64,000 nucleotides of DNA from Cucumis sativus (taxonomy: Eukaryota > Streptophyta > Magnoliopsida > Cucurbitales > Cucurbitaceae): contig NC_026658.2 of NCBI RefSeq assembly GCF_000004075.3, positions 930,001 through 994,000 of the forward strand, read 5' to 3'. The translations under genes were made by a program, and so were the position numbers. Within the stretch, counting starts at the first letter, position 1, and each line of letters opens with the position of its first letter. Positions 25,075 through 38,200 of the stretch are shown here, in pieces. The notes beneath the pieces are model-generated. The model had not been told where the DNA came from. It ran no database searches and saw only the letters and a list, made by a program, of their open reading frames with translations.

Positions 25075-27795
25075 TTAAGAGGAATCACATGGTGAAGTGA
25101 TTTTATATTGGATGGCCAACTTTTGCTTATGAAGTTGAGTGGGCAATTTGACATCAGTTGCCAATCCAAGAGCTTGAAGTAATAAGATAACCCACCACGT
25201 GAAGTCAAATTCCCACCATTGAAGACCATGTCTAGCTGAGTATTCAAAAGCATGGTGGTTGTTGTGCCAACCTTCCCCAAAAGAAATCAATCCTATTATC
25301 CTGTCTCTCAAACACATACACAAAAACATTAATTAATTTACAAAACCATCCTAAAATATTAGAAGAGAGAATGAAACTTTTACATGTATATTTGTGTACC
25401 ACACACTTTAAACAAAAAGAATTAATAGCTCCTTGACCTTTGTCAAACAGGTATCTTTTAAACTTGTAAAATCTCAAATAAATCAAACTTACGTTAGAGA
25501 TCTTAAACAAGCCATGGATCTCCCCTTAGCTTAGAAATATAAATCTATCTTTTGTTTTTTATTTTAAAAAATTAAGTCTATAAAATCTACTTCTACCCCT
25601 AACATTCTATATCTATATTGTTACTTGTTATTGATTTTCTTTTAACGTTTCAAATTCTTTTTTAAAAACTATATATTTTAATATTTTTGTTTTTATAATT
25701 CAGTTAGCAATTTTTAAATACTTATTATTATTATTAAGAAATGTGAAAACCATAATTAAAAATTTGAAATGAATATAGATATTACTTTTGAAAAGGAGTA
25801 TAAACAAAATAAGATCAGAATTGTTAAAAACCTAAAACTTTAGGAAATTTAACAAAAACAACTATGGATGGATGATAAGAAAAAGGAGGAGAGAAGAGAC
25901 CAATTGTTCTTTGATAAGTCATTGGTGTTCCACTTTCTGTAGCCCCAAATGTGGCATGCTGAATTCACGAAGAGTGCAGCATGTAAAACACAAATCAGCC
26001 TCACTCCCTGCCCATCACAATTCACAATCAATCTCTTATTATTTTTATTATTTTACCATCTCCTTCTGAATGTCAAATTGTCAAAGCCAACAATTGAATG
26101 CAATACCTTAGTAACAAAAAAAAAAAAAAGTAATAAATAAAAAGAATAAATTGTTTCAATTTGAAAAAACCCTTTAAAATATAACAAAATTTCATAGAAT
26201 TTTTTATATATTTTAGAATTATTTTGATTCATTTTGTTATACTTAAAAATAACCTTATGATAGATTAAATATAATTAAAGTCATAAAATTCAAATTTCCA
26301 CTTAATGTTTGTGAAATTTGAGTAGGTTTGATTTTGTTTTGTTTTAAAAAAAGTACTAAATTATATATGTTTGTATTAAAAGAAAAACTATAAAAATTCT
26401 AGTTCAAACCAATAAATGAACAAAATTTAAATATATATGTGATAGACCGTGATAGACTTAAATGGATATCTATCGCTTTAGATCAAACATAAACGAATGT
26501 TTATTTGTATCTATTGCATTTATAATTAATTGTGAAGGTAAAGTTTTATTATATTTATAGATATTTTTAACTGCTTTATCATTTAAAATTATTTTATTTT
26601 ATTTTATTTACTTGGAGATAACTTTTCAAACTTTTCAATCCCACAATAAACAGGGAGATGGAGAAGCTAACATGTTAAGAATAATGAAGGCAAACAAAAG
26701 AATTGCATTTTTCTATCTTTTTCCCTTGTGTTAATACTTACCATTCCCCAAACAACAAAGGGAAGTCCTCCAAATTTATAGAGAACAATTGCAAGAGCTA
26801 TGGGATGAAGAAGGTATGTTTTACGAAGGAACCTGTAGAAACCTTGTTTCTGCAAATCCTCAACATTCTTTGGCCTTCCATACTTTAGAAAACCCACAAA
26901 CCAATTGCGAGAAAGTGTTCGTTTTGCTTCTCTTTCCTTGAAATCTTCGAGATTTTTCGGATAAATCTTTTCAGTCAAACCATATGAGTCAAACATCCAT
27001 GTCATGTGGCTAAACCAAAATCCTTGCATGGGACTGTGTGGATCTCTATCGGTATCAACAAACTGATGATGATATCTATGCGTACTAACCCAATCAATTG
27101 GATCACCCTATAGCAAAATTAAACGAAGAGATAAAATGTTACAAATAACTTTTTATTTTTTAAAGAAGAGAATAAAGTATTGAAGGATTAGTAGGCTTGT
27201 ACGTACAACCAAATATGTTAACTATGTTGGACACATTTCTTACAAACCCTACCTTATATTTATATCACAAAAGGCGAGTACACAAAAGAAGAGCCGGAGA
27301 GGAGCTTAAGAGATCATACAAAGAACAAGACTACAGAGAACGAAGCTCAAGACATCATACAACGAACAAGGTTAATTAATTACCAAATCTTAATCAATAC
27401 CACCCTTGTCAGTAATGACTTTAATTATAAAACAAACAACACAGTAATACCATAATAATACAGCAAACCTGAAAGCCTTGCACTCCAAGATATGCAAAAA
27501 AGTACTCAAGCCATTTAGGAAGTTTAAAACTTCTATGTGCAAGATTCCTGTGATACGAGAGCGTAATCCCTAAGGCACCTGTAATCAAATATAGTGCAAA
27601 AGCAACCCAAAATGCAGCCCAATTGAAGTGAAATGGGGCCAAGAGAGAAAGCAAATGCAAGAACAAAATTCCAGCAGCAGTACGTCGGTCTAAAGTTGTC
27701 CATTTTCTGTTGAAAAATGCACGTTTAGGATTCACCATTGAAAATTGCTTCTTCTTATCATGTTTATCTTCAACCTCTTTTCTTGCTGCCTCCAT
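25075..27795 (-). CDS. ADS: ADS-type acyl desaturase 5 (four exons, - strand)
   Basis: Exons in transcript order are 27795-27469, 27107-26742, 26007-25901 and 25300-25075, giving 341 residues. The start is the first ATG, giving MEAARKEVEDK, which matches the MEATRKELEDK start of the other two - strand copies. Ligands are HRNLAH, STHRYHHQF, NSACH and HNNHH. Exon 2 has 122 codons against 116-117 on the + strand, because the loop after box 2 is longer (KERE-AKRTLSRNWFVGF). Box 1 is preceded by GALGITLSYH where most paralogs have GLFG. The C-terminus is longer than in the sister copies, ending KITSPCDSS. Its exon 3/4 sequence is intermediate between the + copies and the two distal - copies, which suggests it is the older member of the - class. 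Confidence 0.9.
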
Positions 27796-27883
27796 ATAGA
27801 TGAAAACAAGCACAAGAAATTAGCCAATAGGTAGAACCTTCCCACCTTGGCTACTTCCATTTGTACTCGTTATTTGTCGATGA

Positions 27884-27890
27884 ATTTATA
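27884..27890 (-). promoter_or_regulatory. TATA box of desaturase gene 5
   Basis: TATAAAT on the - strand, 89 bases upstream of the ATG. Sequence around it is not obviously like the promoters of the two distal - copies. Confidence 0.45.
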
Positions 27891-30800
27891 GTCAAACACT
27901 TTGCTTGAAGAATACTAGTTAGGTGGGTTTGGTTCTTTGAAATTAATAGTAGATAGAGCAAATTAATGTTTTTACCCTAAATTTTTTATTGCGAACGATT
28001 ATTGTTGTAAATAGTAATTGTAAAAAAAAAAAAAAAACTTTTATACGAAAAATGTGTTTGCATACATGACACTAGTGTCAAAATTTCAAATCTTAAATTA
28101 AAAATTACCTTTTATTTTATTTTTTTGTAAAAACACCATATTTCTTATTTCACCTTCCATCACACTTCACAACAATCTCAATAAAATAAGTAAAATCCAT
28201 TCAATTAAACTATATTATAATTAAGGAAAAATTATTTCTTTATCTCAAAAAAAAATGAGAAATTAGTATAATTTATGAATGTCGCAAAAATAGCTTTCTA
28301 ATGAATAGATTTTAATGTTAATTAAAATTTTTGTTTTTTTCTTGAGTATCTTTTATTCTCGTAGATGTGATCCATCATATATGAAAATCGAATTCAAAAT
28401 TGCATATTACAAGATTTATTTAAGAATATGGTATAAGTTATTAAAAAACCTTAATAGAAAACCTTTTGAAATAATATATTAATTTTTTAATGTTTGAAAA
28501 TGCAAAATTTTAATTGGTTTAGAAAAAGTTTTACGAAAGACGTTAAAGCCGAAAGAAAGTTGAATTTTTTAAAAAATCAAACCTTTGAGAAATTTTTAAT
28601 TAAATCAAATAGAGAAGTTATTTAAGATGAATAATATATACAGAAAGAACAATCAACCAACATGCAAAATAATAAGTTAAGCAAATCTAGAAAAACAAAA
28701 CTAAGATTTCTTGAAAGAATCGATTCTCTCCTGGTAAATAGATTATTTGAAAGTGCATAATCTAGAAAAACGACGGTTAGATGTATTTCTAAATTTTGTT
28801 TTTAGATATTTTTACCAAAAAAAGCCAACAAAGATAAATAAATTTATAACATAATATCGATATATTAAAGTTTTAACTCAACCGTAATTAACACAATCTT
28901 TCTTAAACAAAGTAGAATTTCGGATCTCGCACTCAAGAAAATATATAGACACTACTAATAAGACTTTTTTTTTTTCCTTTTAGCAGGTTTAATAGCTGAC
29001 AAGAGAGATGTGGATGAGAAGTCTATTATATATATATGTGTGTGTTTAAAGAATCATCGAAATCACAACAAGGCCTATGCAATAGTTAACCCTATAACAA
29101 AATGTTTTTGTTTATCACATCACCACAATTAAAATAACCACTCTTTAATAGATCACTAGGAATTTTAAAAGATGATTTAAGAAATTAACCATACTGCTTA
29201 ATTCGTAACAGTAAGAAAACTGAGGAGAAGAATTATTTTTAATGTCTCTATGCAACAGTTTTTTTCATCCATCCGAACACTTATGATCTCCTTTAATTAA
29301 TAATTATGTTTGTTGCAGCTCCTTTTGTAATCCATTTTTTCACAGTTCATTTCTAAATTTATTAACACTTTCGTTCACTCTCAATACTAAAAAGTTGAAA
29401 AATTAAAATATTAATGTCGATAAAAATATCAAAACCACAAACTAATGAAAATATTGACATTAAAAGAAATTCATTTGTAGATGTTTTGTTTTTATTTAAA
29501 AATAATAATCGTGAGAATGGAGAAAATCTGATTTGGACGAAAATTTTCGATCATGTATATATAGAACAAAATAGTTGAATAATTGAAGAAGGGATATTTA
29601 TGTTTTATGACATTGTCGAACAACATAATATTGAATGCCAACCTGTACTGTCATTACTACTCTACCTATTCACCTGGAAAAATATTACAATAATGCATTC
29701 AAATGTTATAAATGAATGTTCATCTAAAGAGTGATTAGGTTATTCAAATTTGATGATGTTTATTTGGTTCTTGAGATTTTAGGGTGAACACTTCAATTGA
29801 CCAACGATAAAATGACATGATTATTAAATAAAAGACGATCTAGCTAGCTTATTTGGAAAAAGAACAATTAATTTAAATTTGTTGGGTTGATGTGGGTTCT
29901 CCTTCTTCTTTACCTCCTCCATAAGCTTCTTTAACTTTCTCGGTCGACCTTCCTTTGGTTATAAACCTCTAAAATAGAGAGTATGAAAAAGGTGTAGATA
30001 TGAACTTGAGAAAGAAGATGGAGTTTAGAGCTAAGGAGGATGGAGTTCACCTCGATCAACAAAAAAAAAAAAAAAAGTGGGACTAAAGTATTTCTGAAAG
30101 TATTCATTTCAAAACCTCGTCAATGATCAAATTGATATCAGCTTTTACTCAAACATTGGGACTAAAAGTGCATTTTATCTAAAAGAAATTTAAAAATTGA
30201 TTCTCGATTTTTTAATGATAAGATTTTAACCTTTCATTGTTGAAAAAATCTTACATAAAAAATTCTCACAAAAATTTCAAAGAAACCCTATGATGTAAAA
30301 ATTTATTACAATGAAACAGAATAACTTTCTCTCTTAACATCAATTAAAGTAGTAGTTTCTTAAAACTTTTGGCCAGTTATACATTTTTTTCACTCTCAAA
30401 CTAGAAAATACAAAAATGAATTTAATTAGAGTTAACATAATAAGCTTCAAAGTGTTTCTAACTAGTCGTGGAAGACCCTGGCATAAATCATATCTATATA
30501 AATATATATATCATATGGTTGGTGCTAACAGTGAACTTGATCTTAAATATTTTTTATATGAGGAAAATGCACCTACTATTTTGTAAGAAAAAATCACAAC
30601 AAAATTCACCTTAATAAGATATTTGAAAAATAATTCACAACTTCTGCAACATTCATGTATTCACCGACCATCATAACTCTTAACCCTCATAGAATTATAA
30701 CTTACGCTACCAAAGAAACATAGATCATCACTTAAAGATTTTCCTTTTGATATTTATGACAACTTTCATGACTCATTTTAAAGTCCATCCTCAAATGGCA

Positions 30801-32740
30801 TAACACGTCGACAACACACCTTGCATAATCATAATCCTACCATCAAATATGTGCAATGTGGTAGATCTTTTTTTTAATAAGACAGTTTGAATTATTGTTT
30901 TTTTTTTTTTCTTATCTTTTCCCTATTTAATCACACCTAATTCTTGTCCTCTTTTTCAAACCACTGCAACTGTATTTGTACTTTGGAAAAGATATAACTC
31001 TAAACAAACTAAATATACAAATTGCATACACTCACTTTGTTTGGATTGAAATTTGTCAGTATTTTGATTGAAAATCGTATTTAAAATTTTCAAATTATTA
31101 AAATTAGGAAGTTTGCACAAATAGCAAAAAAAATGTTAATAGAACTCATCTCACTTACATTTTCAAATTTTCAAAAATAGCAAATTTAAAAGTAGATTAT
31201 CATCTAATTATTATCATATTTGTCAAATTACAAATATAAAAAAATGTGTAAAAATCGTTTAAAATATTAGTACAGATAACCTATTAATAATAAACATTTA
31301 TCAAGACTAATATTTTTTATTTAACCTAATTATTTGATTTTATAATTGAGTTGGATTGGGAATGAAAGGGTAGATTTGGGCCAAGTGAAGCTTAATGGGC
31401 CTCCAAAAACTGTTTGGACCTAGTTTGAATCACACTAAAAAAGGGCTTTGATTTGGAAAATAATTGTAATATTGTTTAGAGTGAAAAGTTAAATTAATTA
31501 ATTTGATAATAGGACTTTTTGTACTATTACCTTAATTTAATGGCTCAAATTACACCAATCACTTCCCACCAATTTTCTTTCTTTTATGAATAGGCTTAAA
31601 AGTTCATAATACCCTTATTTATTTCTTGCATTTTAATTAAATAAAATCGAAAATACACAATTATGGAAAAATATGGAAATCATGTGCTAGCTTTTTCTAA
31701 AATTTTAAAATTCATCATAAAAGGAAAATTTTCATTTCCTTTCAATTTAAAATATTTTAATTTATTTTTCTTTATTTGTCTTACAAAAATTTCTTTCTAC
31801 AAAATTTGAATTTTCACTTAAATGTTCACAACTGGATTGCATTTTATACCTAATTGTAATTTCAAATCTTTGTAGGTTTATTTGAAATATATTTCAAACA
31901 ATTTCAAATTTATAATGAAGTAAAAACTAAGTAATTTAATATCGAATAACCTAGTATAGGTTCTTTACCGTGTATAGTTATTTACGTTTTTACTTTTAAG
32001 GTTTAGAGAAGTGCAGTATATAAACTTTATCACATTGAATTTTGAAACATTCTCTCTACTAAATATTTGGTATCCTTTTGTGCTCATGGACGTAACTAAC
32101 ACACTATTAAGTGAACCACTTATATTTATTGATTTCATAACATTTCTCTCTATCACTTATTGGAGACCGCCACTTCTAAAATAAGTTGTTTCTATTTAGG
32201 AATGTGATAGAGACGACTAGAGTTTGGGTGAGAAATAAATTTCATATTTTGTTATAGTATATATATATATATATATTATCATATTTTGTTATATTTATAA
32301 ATATTTTCATCGATGCATTAAAAGGATTTGAACGTGTTTAGAAACCATAATTTCAAACACTCCTACCTACATATATATATTTCACACATAAGGTTAAAAG
32401 CCAAAGTTTCTTTATTCCATATAATCTTTAAATAAAGTACATAATATTTTCACTCTCTCTTCATTCAAATGGTCAAAATATCTTCATAAATCATACTTTA
32501 GGATAATTTCTAGTATTATTTTTGTTTTCTACATTTTAGATATTTGAAAAACACATAAAAGTTAAATTCTTGATCAATATCAAACAAAGGGGCATGATTC
32601 GTACACCAAACTACAAATTTAAACTTTGAGCAATAATCAAGAGAGAGTTGAAACGTTTTGTTTGAGACGACTCTTTAAGGGTTTAAAATAATTAATTTTT
32701 AATTCCTTAAAAAGTCATTTTAAATAGTGTTTTAGTATCA
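27891..32740. other. Intergenic between desaturases 5 and 6
   Basis: About 4.8 kb of AT-rich DNA with no gene. The last 350-400 bases (from about 32380) are similar to 39960-40331 and belong to the duplicated block around desaturases 6 and 7. Confidence 0.5.
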
Positions 32741-35103
32741 TTAATCGCTTTTGGGTTGGATGGCCAACTTGTGCATGTGATGTTGAGAGGGTAACTTCAA
32801 ATCAGTGGCTAACCCTATGGCTTGAAGAAACAAAATAACCCACCAAGTTACATCCAACTGCCACCATTCTAGGCCATGTCGAGCTGAATACTCAAATGCA
32901 TGGTGGTTGTTGTGCCATCCTTCTCCAAAGATGAGTAATGCCAACACCCTAAAATCCAAACAAATTCTATATCAGTCCAACTGGTGGCAAAGTCTTAAAA
33001 ATTAAAGATGGTCAAAAGTCATCCTAGTTTAGCCAAAGCATAGTTGGAAATATAAAAATCAATTATATACTTTTTTTTCTTGTTTTCTTTCAAATCAAAT
33101 ACACTCGTTATAGATTTTTAGATTATAATATACTATAATATCCATTTCATCGTGTGTGATCTAGGTTCATTTATATACGTCTCTAGAACCGAAACGTTAC
33201 AAGAACAAATCCAATATCCGAGAAAAATGACTAGACAAAATCTTAAAAGAACTGTAATGTAAAAATGAAAGGAACGTGTGAACGTCACCAATTATTTCTA
33301 GATTGATCTCCAGTGTTCCATGGTTGGTTTCCCCACATGTGGCCTAAAGAGTTCACAGCGAAAGTGACATGTTGAAAGCATACAGTTCTTACACCCTGCA
33401 TTTTCAATGCATTTATTCAACAATTCAACCCTTCCATTCAAACATTCTTTGTAATGTTAACATCAACATATATGATGTTTATGTACTGAAAATTACAAAT
33501 AAATAATGTTTTTCAACCTCACTTCCAAAGCTTGCATAAAAGATATATATATGTATATTTAATTACGTACCTGACGTATATTTTATATGTCAGTTGACAG
33601 TGATTAGTTTTAGGAAATATAGGTTAAAAAACTTGGATTTATTGCAAAATAATCGGTGTATATTAGGTTTTTTATTTCTAAAAACATTTGGATGTATGTG
33701 CAATTAGTCGACACACTAGCATATGTCAAATAAGTTAGACACATATAGAACACACGTTAACTAGGTTGACACATATATTTCAACTTGTGTACGTTAGATT
33801 TTAAGCTAACATGTAGTAGTAGTAATAATAACATTAAATAATATTGTAAATGATAAAACTATTAGAAAACATTTCTAAAATATACTAAATCTTCATATTC
33901 TATCGATGATGAGAGATACAAATATATGACTGTCTATCAATAATAGAGTTAAAATTTTATTATATTTTGTAAATATTTTAGTTCATTTCACTATATTTAA
34001 AATTACTTCTAATGATCATGATAATAGTAATAGGATTTTAAATTGTAACCGGGACAAACCCAAGTATAAAATTTTTAGATCTAATTAAGAGTGTTTGATT
34101 TGACTTTTGTTTTTCTAAAACAAAATATGACAAGTAAATTATTTTAGGAGATTGATTTATATAATTAAGTTGACACATTTGTAATTCTTACGTGATCTTC
34201 TGACCTAGAAGTATATATTAAAAATTAACATTTGAAAATGATGTTTTTTTGGATCAACTCGACTTAAAATAAAAAATAACAAAATTAGTGCTAGAATAAC
34301 TGGGTTTACCATTCCCCAAGTGAGAAAAGGAAGCCCTCCAAGAGCATAGAGGATTATTGCAAGACCAAAATGATGAAGAATGTATGTTCTTCGAAGAAAC
34401 CTGTAAAAGCCTTGATTTTGTAAATCCTCAGCATTGTTAGGTCTTCCATACTTCAAATATCCCACAAACATATTTCTACTAATCTTTCTTTTCTCATCTT
34501 TTGCTTCGAAATCTTCAACATGTTTAGGGCTAACTTTTTTAGTCAAACCATATGAATCAAATATCCAAGCAATATGTCCAAATAAAAACCCTTGTGTCGG
34601 AGTGTGTGGATCTCTTTTTGTATCCACAAACTGATGGTGATATCTATGCGTACTCACCCAATCAATCGGATCGCCCTATAAACACACCGAAAAATAGATT
34701 ATAATTTAAACATTGTCAAGAAAACAATTAAAAAAGAAAAAAAAAAGTGAAGGTGTACTTGAAGTGTATGGACTCCAATGTAAGCAAACGTGTACTCAAG
34801 CCATTTGGGAAGTTTGAAACTCTTGTGTGTAAGATGCCGGTGGTACGAGAGTGTCAAACCGAACAAGCCCGTGATAACGTAGAGTACAAAGGCAAGCCAG
34901 AAGGCTGGCCATGTGAAATAAAATGGTGCGAAAACACAGAGAAAATGCATAACAAGAAAAGCACCAGCAGAACGTTTGTCTAAAGTTGTCCATTTTCTTC
35001 GGAAAAATGGTCTTCGCCGGGACCTAACCCGAGGTTTGTCTTCAACCGCCATAGCCTTCTGATCGCTATTTTTATCTTCCAGCTCTTTCCTTGTGGCCTC
35101 CAT
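32741..35103 (-). CDS. ADS: ADS-type acyl desaturase 6 (four exons, - strand)
   Basis: Exons in transcript order are 35103-34759, 34675-34310, 33395-33289 and 32948-32741, giving 341 residues. The codons upstream of the ATG are open but contain no in-frame ATG. Ligands are HRHLTH (His for the usual Asn after HR), STHRYHHQF, NSLGH and HNNHH. In exon 3 the residue before the ligand His is Gly instead of Cys, shared with desaturase 7. Exon 1 ends CAA|gt, unlike the CAG|gt of copies 1-5, also shared with copy 7. The N-terminal region is rich in Lys/Arg (RVRSRRRPFFRRKW), a cytosolic anchor of the kind seen before the first membrane hairpin of ER proteins. The exon 2 loop is SPKHVEDFEAKDEKRKISR. 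Confidence 0.9.
33865..33990. repeat. MITE-like palindromic repeat in intron 2 of desaturase 6
   Basis: Left aaaacatttctaaaatatac and right ttatattttgtaaatatttt are imperfect reverse complements flanking a centre with 'ctatcgatgatgagaga' and 'gtctatcaataataga'. Same general build as 11414-11566. Confidence 0.4.
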
Positions 35104-35228
35104 TTGAGGAGTAAGAGAGAGTAATGGCAAAATAAAAAAACAAAGATCGATAAAGAGTAGTATAGGAACGTTTTAAAAGCAAAGACTGCCTCAACTCAGA
35201 TGCTAGGTTTCATGCCATGTTATGCCTT

Positions 35229-35236
35229 TATTTATA
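35229..35236 (-). promoter_or_regulatory. TATA box and conserved core promoter of desaturase 6
   Basis: TATAAATA on the - strand is followed downstream by aaggcataac, then a 'gcatgaaa' and 'cctagcatctgagttgag' string. Nearly the same string follows the TATA box of desaturase 7 (43776-43783), with one small indel. Confidence 0.65.
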
Positions 35237-38200
35237 CTAGAATGGGCTTCCATTTTTGGGTACTAAAGAAAAGAAGAAAAGAAGTGAGGGTTTTGGAAAA
35301 TAATAGTAAGTTATTTAAAAAATCTAATGGTCATAATAAAAGTGGCAGCTGGGTCACCAAGACCTCAGTGAATACATTTAAACCAGGACTTGTTGGATGT
35401 GGATGTAATTTTCTTTAATTAAAAGTAAGAATAGGAAATTTGAACCATGTTAATTGGATTTAATTTTTTTAATCAATAAACTATCAGACATATTTATTGA
35501 CAGCAACAATCAGAGACATTTTATGTGAGAAAATTGGAAAGAAGTGTATGAAACAAATATTTTATCCTTATAATTTATATTCTATTTCTTGTTTTTCTTA
35601 AATAATATCATTTAGAAACTGATCTTATTTTTAATTTTTTTAAAAATAATTTAATATAAATTGAAGGGTGAGAATATTTGAATTAGAAACGTGTTATCGT
35701 CATATATATATATATATATAAAAAGTGTCAATAACGATTCTAAAAAAATGTGTTGATGTAGACATGTCATATTAGCCCAGAAAATGTTACCTACCTTAAA
35801 CTTTAAATAATTCATGAACAGAAATAATTTCAGATGTAAATAAAAGAGGATAGAATCTTATTGTTGAAGGAATATCGTGAGGACAAACAAAACATGAAGA
35901 AAGGCCACTCTAGTTAATTAAATTCTTTAAGTGTCTAATTCCTACTTAAATTACTCAATCCTTATCATACTTGCGACCTAAATAGTTAAATTAATATACA
36001 TTATTCCAATATGACCCTGAGTTTAATGATATAGCTACATTATCCTTAAGGTAGGTTGTTTAATTAAGCCATCAATATTATATATTTAGATTCATTAAAA
36101 TTTACTAATTTACTCTATACAAAATTATTTTGTAATTTATGAGTTTGGTTATATAAGATATTGAAGGCATCAAATGATTTTAAATATTTTTCAATTTACT
36201 TAACATACAAAAGTATTTTTTTAAAAAGCTCTACGATTGGTAACTCATTTTTTTTTTCTATTTTTCACTTTTGGAAAATACGTGTGCTTAAAACTATTTT
36301 TTTTAAATGTTTTTTAAATAAGAAACTTGTTTTTTAAATTATGAAGTAAAATTGAAAAGGAATTTTTTAAAAAAAAAACATAAAATAAAAAACAAAATTA
36401 GTTACCAGACATATATGGGACCTTGACGATTGACATAAGATCCGTTTGGATTGACTTTATAATAATAGATTGCGATATTAAGTATAATTTAACCCAAATG
36501 TATGAAAACACTTTTTAAAAATTACAAATATAGGAAAGTGTATCAATAGAACTTCTATCATTTATAAAGTTGGGCTAATTTTGCTTTATTTGCACCTTTT
36601 GAAAAATATAATTATATATGTCAATACTTTAAAACCAATGGCTAAATTTGCAATCCTCTTGTCCTAACAAAAAAAATTAAAAATATATTTTTATTGAAAC
36701 ACTTTTAATTAAAATACATTTTATAAGTTATTCAGGGTAGTTGTCAAAGACTTCAATTATTCTCAAAATTAAACGACTTACCTTTTAAATTAAACATTTG
36801 AAAATATATTCCAAACATACACGTGAATTAAATTGATAAATTTTGTAATTTGGACTAGAAAAAAGTGACCCTATGCAATTTGTCTCAAGAGGTGTAAATG
36901 ATTTTGAACTTAATTATTAAGATTGGAATGTATGAACGCATTCACTTTCTTCACTGTACATACATTTTTTTTCAATTACACTATGGTCCACATTTGAATT
37001 GGAAAACGAAGAAATATTGAAGAAACTTTCTAAAGAATATCGATCATCTACCCTAATGTTAGGTGGGGAAATTTTGGTATACAAATTAAATTAAAGTTGG
37101 TTCGTTGCTCTAAAAATTAATAGGGCAACTGTATTTTTCATTATTACTAACTATCCCATTCATTTATTTGGACACCTTTTAGTTTGATAATGAGGTTGGG
37201 TTGTTTGTTAAAAAGTTGTGTGACAATTTAAATATGTTTTCAAATGAGTGTAGTAGGTAAAAACATATTTTAGAAGAGACCGTAATAACTCAAGTAATAT
37301 GTAATACAAACTTATTATAATATTAACGTTAGTATCATTATATACATTCATCGTTACGTTATTTAACAAAGTTGGAAAAAATAGAGCAAATTTATTTGCT
37401 AAATGCAAGGCTATATTAACATAAGAAAAGAAGATCATCGTTTGTTTGATATCTCTCATGGTTCCCAAACTATGAGGAGATAGTGTAGCCCTTGCTAGGG
37501 CTTAGCCAATATACAAAGGCTACATTAGACTATAGCTTTGATATTATCTACCGTGCTAAATTGGTAATCTTTCCAAGTTGCCTCTTGCGTATGTTACCAA
37601 TAAGGTATCCTCTCCTTGTCTAAGATCAAACTAGAAATAGATATAATGATTCATTTACAAGCTAAGTCATGTCGTTTTTAACATAGGTATAAAACTAAAG
37701 ATGTCACAAAAGAACTTCAAAAGTGAAGATGGGTTTTCTAATCAAAGAGTATGCAATAATACATTGATGTCAAATTTGGGATGGGAGATCAATACATTTT
37801 AATTTTATAACTTGGGAGAAGAACATGATCACCTTCCTCGTCAAAAGAGTATATAGTATGGTGGCTACGTTAAGTAAGAATATGAAAAGGTGAAGAAACT
37901 GAAGAATGTATTTTTCAAAACAGTCGTAAAGATTATTATAAACTAAATTGTAATAGTTTGCACTCAAACACATGCTATTATAACACACAATTATTACAAC
38001 TCATATACGATATAATAACCCTAAACTATAATAACACTTCTCATCTCATCATGTCTCGTACAATTCAAAATAGACTATTATAAAATTGTAAAATATAAAA
38101 TGTGTTAGGTTAAGAAGATCATGCCAAACCACCTTATCCTGACCTCAAAATTTATGAGTGTGGGTATTTAGAGGACAAGTGATGGGGATGGAGTTGGACA

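Larger units (their letters stand above)
32380..37170 (-). repeat. Duplicated block, copy A (contains desaturase 6)
   Basis: By eye, similarity to 39960-44930 extends beyond the gene on both sides. Downstream, 32380-32740 matches 39960-40331 (for example 'aaatggtcaaaa' and 'gatcaatatcaaaca'-like strings). Upstream, 35180-35400 matches 43725-43940, the area near 35985-36060 matches 44290-44370, and 36960-37170 matches 44750-44930 (shared 'gaagaaatattgaagaa', 'accctaatgtt', 'aatagggcaac'). Indels of hundreds of bases separate the matching pieces. Exact ends need an alignment. Confidence 0.65.

Noticed and set aside
35703-35720. Short AT-repeat runs (also near 7406 and 32259) considered as features.
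   Set aside because: Too short and too common in this AT-rich background to report separately.
37208-37640. Possible gene around the GC-richer patch at 37460-37640.
   Set aside because: Frames are short and lack any family signature; only the small palindrome was kept as a note.
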